NCBI GenBank assembly: GCA_964384825.1
Contig: CAYLMM010000003.1
Location: 48,754 to 112,753 of the forward strand
Reading direction: 5' to 3'
Source of the DNA: CAYLMM01 sp964384825
Lineage (GTDB): Bacteria; Krumholzibacteriota; Krumholzibacteriia; LZORAL124-64-63
Length of the DNA stretch: 64,000 bases
Shown in pieces: positions 17,875 to 25,619 of this stretch (position 1 is the first letter of the stretch; every line of letters begins with the position of its first letter). Under the pieces are notes generated by a model. The model did not search any database, was not told the DNA's origin, and was given only the letters and a program-made list of their open reading frames with translations. The translations under genes and the position numbers were made by a program.

Positions 17875-19575
17875 TCACATCTTGCGGCTGCGCTCCAGGG
17901 TGTCGGTCAGGGTGGCGATGATCTCCTCGCGCTCGTCCTCCTGCAGCCCCAGGATGTCCTTCAGGGCGTCCCCGATGTGGGGGATGTACTTCTGGATGTA
18001 GCTCTGCTTCTTCAGCGCGTCGCGTTCGCGCACCCGGCGCCGGATGTGGCGGTGCAGCTGCCGGCCGGCCTCCTGCAGGGCCAGCTTGATCTCCTTGACG
18101 ATCTCCGGATAGTGGGCGACCGCCTCCTTGCTCTCGGAGGTGAAGGGCACCCAGACCGAGGCCATGTGCACCAGGATCAGCAGCGGGCCCGAGGGCAGGG
18201 CCCCGCGCGACTGCTGCAGCCCGTAGCTGCGCCAGTTGTTGCCCAACACCGCGCGGTGGATGGCGCAGGCAGAGGCCTGGTAAAGCAGCGGCACGCGGTT
18301 GGCGAAGCGCAGCACCTCGGCCAGGTCGTCGCCCGAGAGGCCGCCCCCGTAGGCCAGCCCGACCTCGATCTGGAAGGGATTGCCCCGGTAGACGGCGGGC
18401 GGCCGGGTGACCGCGGTGTAGAAGTCGGCGTCGATCCGCGTCTGCAGCCCGGCCATCACCAGATCCGGTCCGATCGGCGAGAGGCAATCGGTCGGCGGCG
18501 AGGCGATGCGCGTTTCCGAGATGGCGTCGAGCAGGCCCTCGACATCCTGCCGGCTCATGTGGCGGGGGCTCTTGCGCAGCGTCAGGCCGGCCTCTTCGAG
18601 GATGGTCTCGGCGGTCTTGGGGCCGACCCGGCAGAACTCCTGGCGCAGGAAGGCGCTCATGTTGCGGGCCTTGGTCTCCTTGAGCATCCGCAGCATCATG
18701 CCCATCTCCACTCCGTAGGGATGGGGCTTGATCTCGCTCGCCTCGACCGGCAGGGATTCGGCGGCGCGCGGATAGACGGCCTCGTCGCCCCGCGGCGAGC
18801 GGTAGACCAGCCGCACGTGGGGGTTCGCCACGGCGGTCTGCTGCAGGTAGGTGTCGACCGAGTGGTGGCCGCGCTTGTACGAGCCGGTCAGCTCGATCTC
18901 GACCCGCGTGCCGTGCTCGTGGTCCCAGACGAACTCCTCGTCGGTCTGGACCACGGGCTCGTTGCGCTTCATGTCGAGGGTCAGGGTCAGGCGGCGGGCC
19001 ATCTCCTGCCCGCGGGGCCGCGAGACGACCGTCACCGGCTTGCCGGTGGTCAGCTGTCCGTACATGCCGGCGGCCGAGATGCCGATGCCCTGCTGGCCCC
19101 GGCTCTGCTTTAGGCTGTGGAATTTCGATCCGTAGAGCAGCTTGCCGAAGATCCGCGGGATCTGGGCCCGCACGATGCCCGGCCCGTTGTCCTGGATGAC
19201 CAGCCGGTAGCGCTCCTCGCGCGCCGGCGGCGCGGTGCGGCGTTTCCCGTTCCCGTTCCCGTTGCCGTTCCCGTTGGCCTTCTCGTCCTCGGCGGTCAGG
19301 GCCAGGGTCTTTTCCGCCTTCCCGTTGCCGTTGGGCACCAGCGCGATCTCCACCAGGATGTCGGGCAGGATCCCGGCCTCCTCGCAGGCGTCGAGCGAGT
19401 TGTCGACGGCCTCCTTGATGGTCGTCAGCAGGGCCTTGGCGGGGGAATCGAACCCCAGAAGGTGGCGGTTCTTGGTGAAGAACTCGCTGATCGAGATCTC
19501 GCGCTGCTTCTTCGCCATGCTCTCGGCGGTGGCGACGCGGCGTTTACGGGTTGTCTTGGCGGTGGTTGCGGGCAT
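17875..19575 (-). CDS. top6B: DNA topoisomerase VI subunit B (GHKL ATPase)
   Basis: Protein of 566 aa. Residues ~25-270 form the GHKL ATPase: EAVDNSLDACEEAG (N box), VIQDNGPGI (G1), GQQGIGISAAGMYGQ (G2). Next come the helix-2-turn-helix segment (KAETILEE-like region, GPKTAETILEEAGL) and a transducer domain ending in a C-terminal helix that should clamp subunit A. An Asn-Gly repeat (NGNGNGNGNG, ~121-130), encoded by a 6-bp microsatellite, is inserted between the N box and the nucleotide-binding DNG motif. ATG at 19575 has GGAG 7 bases upstream; an internal Met at 20 aligns with archaeal starts. First gene of the operon that continues through M32, top6A, M48 and Nudix. Confidence 0.95.
   Translation of the reverse strand: MPATTAKTTRKRRVATAESMAKKQREISISEFFTKNRHLLGFDSPAKALLTTIKEAVDNSLDACEEAGILPDILVEIALVPNGNGKAEKTLALTAEDEKANGNGNGNGNGKRRTAPPAREERYRLVIQDNGPGIVRAQIPRIFGKLLYGSKFHSLKQSRGQQGIGISAAGMYGQLTTGKPVTVVSRPRGQEMARRLTLTLDMKRNEPVVQTDEEFVWDHEHGTRVEIELTGSYKRGHHSVDTYLQQTAVANPHVRLVYRSPRGDEAVYPRAAESLPVEASEIKPHPYGVEMGMMLRMLKETKARNMSAFLRQEFCRVGPKTAETILEEAGLTLRKSPRHMSRQDVEGLLDAISETRIASPPTDCLSPIGPDLVMAGLQTRIDADFYTAVTRPPAVYRGNPFQIEVGLAYGGGLSGDDLAEVLRFANRVPLLYQASACAIHRAVLGNNWRSYGLQQSRGALPSGPLLILVHMASVWVPFTSESKEAVAHYPEIVKEIKLALQEAGRQLHRHIRRRVRERDALKKQSYIQKYIPHIGDALKDILGLQEDEREEIIATLTDTLERSRKM
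19243..19276. repeat. Hexanucleotide CCCGTT microsatellite inside top6B
   Basis: Five near-identical CCCGTT units (one reads GCCGTT) encode the Asn-Gly run of subunit B. Since the unit is 6 bp, copy-number change would lengthen the linker without a frameshift. Confidence 0.75.
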
Positions 19576-19677
19576 CTTGAGACTCCATTCCTTCCGGCCC
19601 GGCAGGATGCTCGGCTGGGAGGCAAACAGTACGGGAGGAAAGCGGGATTTGCAAGAAGGCCCTGGACGGTCCGGGGG

Positions 19678-20544
19678 TCAGCGCCGGGCGACGATCAGCA
19701 GGCCCAGCCCGAACAATCGCGATGCCCGGCGGCGGGCCCGGCCCCGGGGCAGGGCGGCGGCCATCGTTTCGGGGACCAGGTAGGCCGCCATCGGCAGGAA
19801 GGTGGGTTTTTCCAGCCAGGGCAACCGCTCGTACATCCGGTGCCGGAACAGGGGAGAACGGACCTTCCGGAAGCCGGCGGCCTTCAACAGGGGGCGCAGG
19901 GAGCGGAAATCGTATTCCTTCAGATGGAAGCAGGTGCTCTCGCGGTCGAAATGGCGCGAGATGTCGTGGGGGCCGGTCAGGCGCGAAGGGGTTTCGAAGA
20001 TGAACCTGCCGCCCGGACGCAGCACCCGGCGGACAGCGGCCAGATGCGGCGGCACGTCGTCGGGGTGGAAATGCTCCATCAACTGGCTGCTGATCACGAC
20101 GTCGAAACTGCAGTCGTCGAAACCGGCGAGATCGACCGCGTCGGCGACGCGGGTCTCCGTGTTGGGCGGCATTTCCCCGGCGCCCAGGGTCTCCTCGGAT
20201 ATGTCGATGCCGACGTAGCTGCGATGTCGCGGCGCCAGATGCCTCAGCAGCCGGCCCGTGCCGCAGCCGATCTCCAGCACGTCGCGATTTCGGCCCGAGA
20301 GGCGGAAGAAGGGGGCGAAGACGGCCTCGACCCGTTCGGCGGTCCGTTCCCCGGGCGGTTCGTTGTTTGCGGGATGCCAGGGGATCTTCCTGAATAGTTC
20401 GTCGTAGGCCTCGAGGGTGACGCGGCTGCGTTCGCTCGCCGGGGCGTTGCGGATCCGGTCGGAGAGCTTGCGCTCCAACTCGTAGTGGATGCGGATCTGG
20501 TCGGGAGTGGGGCCGGTAATCGGATTCGGCATCGCCAATCTCAC
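19678..20544 (-). CDS. SAM-dependent methyltransferase (class I)
   Basis: Protein of 288 aa. Motif I VLEIGCGTGRLL near residue 92 and motif SSQLMEHFHPDD define a Methyltransf_11/UbiE-type fold. GGRFIFETPSRL matches the later core strand. Its position at the left edge of the sugar-transferase cluster suggests a glycan or sugar-nucleotide substrate, but the sequence does not show this. The start is taken as GTG at 20544, 23 bases after the predicted transcription start; the ATG at 20532 is the alternative. It is divergent from the glycosyltransferase at 20809. Confidence 0.85.
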   Translation of the reverse strand: MRLAMPNPITGPTPDQIRIHYELERKLSDRIRNAPASERSRVTLEAYDELFRKIPWHPANNEPPGERTAERVEAVFAPFFRLSGRNRDVLEIGCGTGRLLRHLAPRHRSYVGIDISEETLGAGEMPPNTETRVADAVDLAGFDDCSFDVVISSQLMEHFHPDDVPPHLAAVRRVLRPGGRFIFETPSRLTGPHDISRHFDRESTCFHLKEYDFRSLRPLLKAAGFRKVRSPLFRHRMYERLPWLEKPTFLPMAAYLVPETMAAALPRGRARRRASRLFGLGLLIVARR

Positions 20545-20573
20545 AGTGTGAAGCTTCCGGGGCGAGCCGCTTG

Positions 20574-20582
20574 ATTATATCA
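20574..20582 (-). promoter_or_regulatory. Extended -10 promoter of the methyltransferase gene
   Basis: TGATATAAT read on the minus strand is a perfect extended -10 (TGnTATAAT). No good -35 lies at the normal distance. The 264-bp gap 20545-20808 is otherwise without a gene; the promoter for the rightward glycosyltransferase must also lie here but is not obvious. Confidence 0.6.
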
Positions 20583-20808
20583 ATTCACGTTGTCGAAATC
20601 CAGATCATAGCCAAATAGGGGGCTTTCGGGACGTCCGCAATAGGATCTTCGTTGACCGCGGGCGCGAAAGGCTCAATCCTGTTCGTCCGCGACCGAAAGA
20701 AGACACGGGGGGATGGAGGATCCGCGCCGCGAGCCGGCGGTGCTTCGTCGCGCCGCGTTCCCGACCGGCCGGCGCTGCGCCGTATCGAAACCCCGCTGGG
20801 GAGGAAAC

Positions 20809-21945
20809 ATGCCGTCCAAGGTCCTGATGGCCGAATCCTCGGACATCTATCACGACTACCGGGTCCAGAAGGAAGCGGCCTCCCTGGCGGCCGCGGGCTA
20901 CGACGTCACCGTCTGCGGCTTCCGCAGCACCGGGCGCCGGCCCGCCGGCAGGGAATTCCCCTTCCGAGTGCTCACGCTGCCGGTGGTTCCGCGCCGTTTC
21001 CGCCTGCTGCGCAACCTGTCGATCATGGCCGTGGTGGCGGTCTACAACCTGTTCGCGATCTGCCGGAGCTACGATTTCTATCACGCCCACAACACGATGT
21101 TCCTGGTCGGATTCCACATCGCGGCCCGGCTGCGCGGGAAGCGCTTCATCTACGACGCCCACGAGGTGCAGTGGGAGCACGGGAACGTCCAGACCCGTCT
21201 CGAACGGATGTACATCCACAAGGCTGACGGCCTGATCAATGTTTCCCCGGGTCGGATCCGGGTCTGCTCCGAGCGCTTCGGCATCCCGCGGGAGCGGTTC
21301 ACGCTGATCTCGAACTATCCCCTGGTCGACGAGCACGGCGCCGCCGATTCCGGGGCCGGAGAATCCGGTCCGGACGTGAGGATGGTCTTCAGCGGGGGCT
21401 TCGATCTGCGTTCCAACCGGCTCGACGTCCTGCTGCGGGCGATGGCCCGGGTGCCCGGCACGACTCTCGACCTGATGGCCTTCGGATACCGCGACGGCGA
21501 GCAGGTGATGATGCGGCTGATCGACGAATTCGGGCTCGGCGGCCGGGTCCGGTTCATCCCGCTGGTCGCCCCGGACGAGGTGATGAAGGTCGTCTCCGGC
21601 TACGACGTGGCTGTGAACCTGCTGACCAACCCGCAGAACCACGTCTCGATCCGCTACTGCAGCACCAACAAGATGTACGAGTACATCGCGGCCGGGCTGC
21701 CGGTCCTCTGCAGCGATCTCGAGGCCTTCGTCGAGGAGTTCGTCGAGCCGGGCGCGGCCTTCGCGGTCGACGCCGACGACGTCGACGCGGTGGCCGCGGG
21801 CCTGCGCGATCTGACGGCCGCCCGCGATCGCTTGCCGGCGATGCGCGAAACGGCCCTGGCCCTCTCGCGCGAGCGGTACAACTGGTCGACCCAGGCGGAG
21901 CGGTTGGTCGCGCTCTACGCGGATCTGGGGCGGACCCGACGCTGA
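20809..21945 (+). CDS. Family-4-type glycosyltransferase
   Basis: Protein of 378 aa with the GT-B fold of GT4 enzymes. The N-terminal half carries FYHAHNTMFL and YDAHEVQWEH; the donor-binding half has the GGFDLRSNRLDVLLRAM region and KMYEYIAAGLPVLCSD. It should transfer a sugar from a nucleotide donor to a lipid-linked glycan at the cytoplasmic face of the inner membrane. Donor and linkage cannot be read. ATG at 20809 is set by GGGGAGG 6 bases upstream. It faces the glycosyltransferase at 21974 with a 28-bp gap. Confidence 0.88.
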   Translation: MPSKVLMAESSDIYHDYRVQKEAASLAAAGYDVTVCGFRSTGRRPAGREFPFRVLTLPVVPRRFRLLRNLSIMAVVAVYNLFAICRSYDFYHAHNTMFLVGFHIAARLRGKRFIYDAHEVQWEHGNVQTRLERMYIHKADGLINVSPGRIRVCSERFGIPRERFTLISNYPLVDEHGAADSGAGESGPDVRMVFSGGFDLRSNRLDVLLRAMARVPGTTLDLMAFGYRDGEQVMMRLIDEFGLGGRVRFIPLVAPDEVMKVVSGYDVAVNLLTNPQNHVSIRYCSTNKMYEYIAAGLPVLCSDLEAFVEEFVEPGAAFAVDADDVDAVAAGLRDLTAARDRLPAMRETALALSRERYNWSTQAERLVALYADLGRTRR

Positions 21946-21973
21946 CCCGGCCCGGAAGCGCGCCGGTGCGGTC

Positions 21974-23122
21974 CTAGAGGTAGCGCCGGTAGATCTCGTC
22001 CTGCCGCGCGACGTGGGCGGCCAGGGAATAGCCGTCCACCAGGATCCGCCGGCCGATCCGGCCCAGTTCGCGGATCCGCCGGGGATCGGCCAGCAGTCCG
22101 GCGACACGGCCGGACCAGGATTCCACCAGGGCCTCCGGCGCCGCCTCGGCGGGATGGGCTTCATAGAGGCAGGCCGTCTTCAGCTTCTCGTCCAGCAGGC
22201 AGGATATCTGCGGGATGTCCGGGGCCGTGAACGCCGCCCCGGCCGCCATCGCCTCCATCACGTTCAGCGGCATGCCCTCGTTGCGCGACGTCGAGACGAA
22301 CAGGTCGCAGGCGCCCAGCAGCCGGGGGATGTCGTCGCGCACCCCGAGCAGTTCCACGCCGCCGGGCCCTTCGGCGATCATCGCGGCCAGATCGTCGGCC
22401 ATCGGGCCGCGGCCGCAGACGAAGCCCCGTACCGCGTGATCGTTCTCGCGCAGGCGCCAGACGAGCTTCAGGAAGGTGTCGGGCGCCTTCTGCGGGTCGA
22501 GCCGGCCCACGAAGAGCAGCATCCTTTCCGACGGGGCCAGATCCAGGCCGGAGCGGATCTCGCGGCGGGCCGCGTCGTCCAGCGGCGCGAAACGCTCTGT
22601 GTCGATGCCGTTGACCACGGTCTCGACCTTCGGCGCCGGCAGCCCCTCGTTCTCGATGCAGGAGCGGCGGACCGCGTCGGAGACCGCCTGCACCAGATGG
22701 ACGCGCCCGGCCAGGCGTCGGTAGCGGCGCAGCTGGCGCTCGTTCATATCGGTGAAGACCAGATGCCGGGTCCAGAACAGATGCGGCACGCCGGCCCAGC
22801 CCGCGGTCCGCATCGACCAGGCGTCGGCGAAGCGGCTGTGGGCGTGGACGATGTCGAAGCGCCCGCAGCGGAAGAAGTTCACCATCTTCAACAGCGACAA
22901 GGGATTGCGCCAGGATTTCAGCCCCAGGGCGACGGTCTCGACGCCGGCTTCCCGGAAGCGTTTCCGCATGGGGGAATCGCCGGTCCGGGGCTCGAGGGGG
23001 GCCAGCACGACGACATCGTAGCGGTCGGGGTCGAGGGCGCGGGCGACGTCCATGGCCACGGTCTCGCCGCCGCCGACGACGAAGCGGTTGATCACCAGGC
23101 AGACGCGGATCCTGCGGGACAT
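21974..23122 (-). CDS. Family-4 glycosyltransferase
   Basis: Protein of 382 aa, GT-B fold. N-terminal VINRFVVGGGETVAMDVARAL is the GT4 acceptor-side glycine loop; the donor half shows LLFVGRLDPQKAPDTFLK, CGRGPMADDL and TSRNEGMPLNVMEAMAAG, the conserved E-x7-E segment. Retaining transfer of a nucleotide-activated sugar during polysaccharide assembly is expected. AGGAG lies 7 bases before the ATG at 23122. It is divergent from the gene at 23259; the 136-bp space between must hold both promoters, but no consensus stands out. Confidence 0.92.
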   Translation of the reverse strand: MSRRIRVCLVINRFVVGGGETVAMDVARALDPDRYDVVVLAPLEPRTGDSPMRKRFREAGVETVALGLKSWRNPLSLLKMVNFFRCGRFDIVHAHSRFADAWSMRTAGWAGVPHLFWTRHLVFTDMNERQLRRYRRLAGRVHLVQAVSDAVRRSCIENEGLPAPKVETVVNGIDTERFAPLDDAARREIRSGLDLAPSERMLLFVGRLDPQKAPDTFLKLVWRLRENDHAVRGFVCGRGPMADDLAAMIAEGPGGVELLGVRDDIPRLLGACDLFVSTSRNEGMPLNVMEAMAAGAAFTAPDIPQISCLLDEKLKTACLYEAHPAEAAPEALVESWSGRVAGLLADPRRIRELGRIGRRILVDGYSLAAHVARQDEIYRRYL

Positions 23123-23258
23123 CTGGACTCCTGCCCGAAGGGGCGGGGTTGAAGTTTGGCTGCATATGGCGCAGACTTGTACGTCGGCGAGACGGTTGCG
23201 ACCGGCTCGCCGTTGCGCGACCACTCGCCCGCGCGGAGCGGATCACCGGGAGCAGGAA

Positions 23259-24479
23259 TTGAAGATTCTCTACCTGACGACCAGCTTCGAAAGCCTGACT
23301 CTGACATTTGTCGCCAGGGAAATCAACGCGTTAAGGGCGCTCGGGGCCGACATCGCGCTGCTCGGCCTGCGGTCGAACGCGAATTTCGCGGCCGCGGAAC
23401 CGGAATGCGACGTCGCGGGCTGCCTCCATCTCTATCCGCTGGGCGCGGGCGCGTTGCTGGCCGGCGTGCTGAAGGCCGCCTGCGGACGGCCGCGGCGTTT
23501 CGCGCGGGCCGTGCGGGCCGCCCTCGCCTCGCCGGGCGACGGTCCGCGGGTCAAGCTGAAGCTCCTGTACCAGCTGGCCGCCGCGACCACCAAGATCGAA
23601 GCGGTCGAGGCCGCCGGGATCACCCACATCCACGCCCATCTGGCCAGCCCGCCGGGCAACGTGGCGATGTTCCTGGGGCTGCTGACCGGGATCCCCTACA
23701 GCTTCACCGGCCACGCCGCCGATCTCTACCGCGAGCCCGAGTCGCTCGACACCAAATTGCGGCTGGCCGCGGGCGCGGTAGCCATTTCCGAGTATAATCT
23801 GAAGCACTACCGCAGGATGCATCCGGGCCTCGAACGGGTCGAGATCATCCATTGCGGGGTCGATCCCGAGGCCTTCCCCTTCCGCGCCCGCACCTCGGCA
23901 GGCAGTCCGCTGCGGGTGCTGGCGGTGGGCCGCGCCGCCGAGAAGAAGGGCTTCGTCCATCTGCTCGACGCCCTGGCCGAACTCGATCGGCGGGGCGTGC
24001 CCTGGGTCGGGCACATCGTCGGCGACGGGCCGCTGCTGCCGGATCTCCGGCGCCGGGCCGCCGAGCTGAAACTCCAGCGCCTCGAGCTGGCCGGCGCCCA
24101 GCAGCAGCCGCGGATCCGCGAACTGCTCGACCGTGCCGACGCCTTCGTGCTGCCCTGCGTCGAGGCCGCCGACGGGGATATCGACGGCATCCCGGTCGCC
24201 CTGATGGAGGCCATGGCCAGCGGCTGCCCCGTGGTCTCGACCCGGATCTCGGGCATCCCCGAGTTGGTGGTCGACCGCGAGACCGGGCTGCTGGCCGATC
24301 CCGGCGATCCGCGGGGCCTGGCCGACGCGCTCGAGCTCCTGACCGCCGACGCCGGCCTCTACGCCCGTCTCTCGATCGCCGGCCGCGAGCACGTGGCCGC
24401 ATCGTTCAATCAGCGAACCGAGGCGCAGCGTCTCCTCGAATTCTTCCACGCCATGGACCAGGACCAGGAAAAGGAGTGA
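23259..24479 (+). CDS. Family-4 glycosyltransferase
   Basis: Protein of 406 aa of the colanic-acid WcaL/AmsK-like type of GT4. Seen: ITHIHAHLASPPGNVAM, YSFTGHAADLY, RVLAVGRAAEKKGF and a C-terminal DGIPVALMEAMASGCPVVSTRISG with the E-x7-E pair. Residues 1-15 (LKILYLTTSFESLTL) match the usual start, so TTG at 23259 is chosen, with GGGAG and AGGA just upstream. The epimerase gene begins 5 bp after its stop, so the two form an operon; a shared role in building an aminosugar-containing repeat unit is likely. Confidence 0.92.
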   Translation: MKILYLTTSFESLTLTFVAREINALRALGADIALLGLRSNANFAAAEPECDVAGCLHLYPLGAGALLAGVLKAACGRPRRFARAVRAALASPGDGPRVKLKLLYQLAAATTKIEAVEAAGITHIHAHLASPPGNVAMFLGLLTGIPYSFTGHAADLYREPESLDTKLRLAAGAVAISEYNLKHYRRMHPGLERVEIIHCGVDPEAFPFRARTSAGSPLRVLAVGRAAEKKGFVHLLDALAELDRRGVPWVGHIVGDGPLLPDLRRRAAELKLQRLELAGAQQQPRIRELLDRADAFVLPCVEAADGDIDGIPVALMEAMASGCPVVSTRISGIPELVVDRETGLLADPGDPRGLADALELLTADAGLYARLSIAGREHVAASFNQRTEAQRLLEFFHAMDQDQEKE

Positions 24480-24484
24480 TCCAC

Positions 24485-25594
24485 TTGCCCACCAGAATCT
24501 TCCTGATCGCCGCCGCCCGTCCGAACTTCATGAAGGTCGCGCCGATCTGGCGGGCCCTCGACGCCCGTTCCGATGTCCTGGACGTCGAGCTGATCCACAC
24601 CGGACAGCACTACGACAAGAACATGTCCGACGTCTTCTTCGCCGATCTGGGCCTTCCGCGGCCCCACGTGAATCTGGGCGTCGGCGGCGGCACCCACGCC
24701 GAGCAGACCGCAGGCGTGATGCTGAAGTTCGAGCAGCTCTGCCGCGAGCGGCGACCCGACCTGGTGCTGGTGGTCGGCGACGTGAACGCGACGATGGCCA
24801 CAACCATCACCGCCCGCAAGCTGGGCGTGTCGGTGGCCCATGTCGAGGCCGGCCTGCGCAGCCGCGACTGGTCCATGCCCGAGGAGATCAACCGCATCCT
24901 CACCGACTCGATCGCCGACATCCTGTACACCCCGTCCGAGGACGCCGACGCGAACCTGGCGGCCGAGGGCGTGCCGGCGGCGAAGATCGTGCGGGTGGGC
25001 AACGTGATGATCGACAGCCTGGTGCACGCCGCGGCCCGGGTGCGCGGCAACGCCAAGTACGCCGACTTCGGCATGAAGGAGAAGGAGTACGGCCTGGTCA
25101 CCCTGCACCGGCCTTCGAACGTCGATGATCCGGGCAACCTCGAACGCCTCTTCGCCGGCCTCGAGCGGCAGGGCGTGCCGATGATCTTCCCCGTCCACCC
25201 GCGCACGCGCAAGGTGATGGCCGCCGCCGGCCTGGACGGTCGCTATCCGGGCCCCGACAGCCGCCTGGTGCTGACCGACCCGATGGGCTACGACGATTTC
25301 CTGAACCTCACCATGCACGCCCGCTTCGTGCTGACCGATTCGGGCGGCATCCAGGAAGAGACGACCTACCTCGACGTCCCGTGCCTGACCATGCGTCCGA
25401 ACACCGAACGGCCGATCACCATCACCATCGGCACCAACGAGCTGGTGACCCTCGAGAGTCTCGACGAGATGGTGGCGAAGGTGCTGTCGGGAAGCTGGAA
25501 GCAGGGACGGGTGCCCGAGATGTGGGACGGCGGCACCGGCGAGCGGATCGCCGAGCACATCGTGGCCTGGGCCGCGGGCAGGGGCGGCGACTGA
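24485..25594 (+). CDS. wecB: UDP-N-acetylglucosamine 2-epimerase (non-hydrolysing)
   Basis: Protein of 369 aa. Motifs of WecB/MnaA: AARPNFMKVAPIW at ~10-22, IHTGQHYDKNMSD, VVGDVNATMA, HVEAGLRSRD, MPEEINRILTDSIAD, LHRPSNVD and LTDSGGIQEE. It converts UDP-GlcNAc to UDP-ManNAc, feeding aminosugars into polysaccharide assembly. The start is TTG at 24485 (AAGGAG 8 bases upstream). Downstream it faces the two-domain oxidoreductase tail to tail with a 25-bp gap and no visible terminator. Confidence 0.95.
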   Translation: MPTRIFLIAAARPNFMKVAPIWRALDARSDVLDVELIHTGQHYDKNMSDVFFADLGLPRPHVNLGVGGGTHAEQTAGVMLKFEQLCRERRPDLVLVVGDVNATMATTITARKLGVSVAHVEAGLRSRDWSMPEEINRILTDSIADILYTPSEDADANLAAEGVPAAKIVRVGNVMIDSLVHAAARVRGNAKYADFGMKEKEYGLVTLHRPSNVDDPGNLERLFAGLERQGVPMIFPVHPRTRKVMAAAGLDGRYPGPDSRLVLTDPMGYDDFLNLTMHARFVLTDSGGIQEETTYLDVPCLTMRPNTERPITITIGTNELVTLESLDEMVAKVLSGSWKQGRVPEMWDGGTGERIAEHIVAWAAGRGGD

Positions 25595-25619
25595 ACCGCC
25601 CCCGCGCATCGATCCGGAA

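Noticed and set aside
23852..24484. Upstream extension of the epimerase frame into the preceding glycosyltransferase
   Set aside because: The extension overlaps a real gene in another frame; the family start and AAGGAG site fall at 24485.
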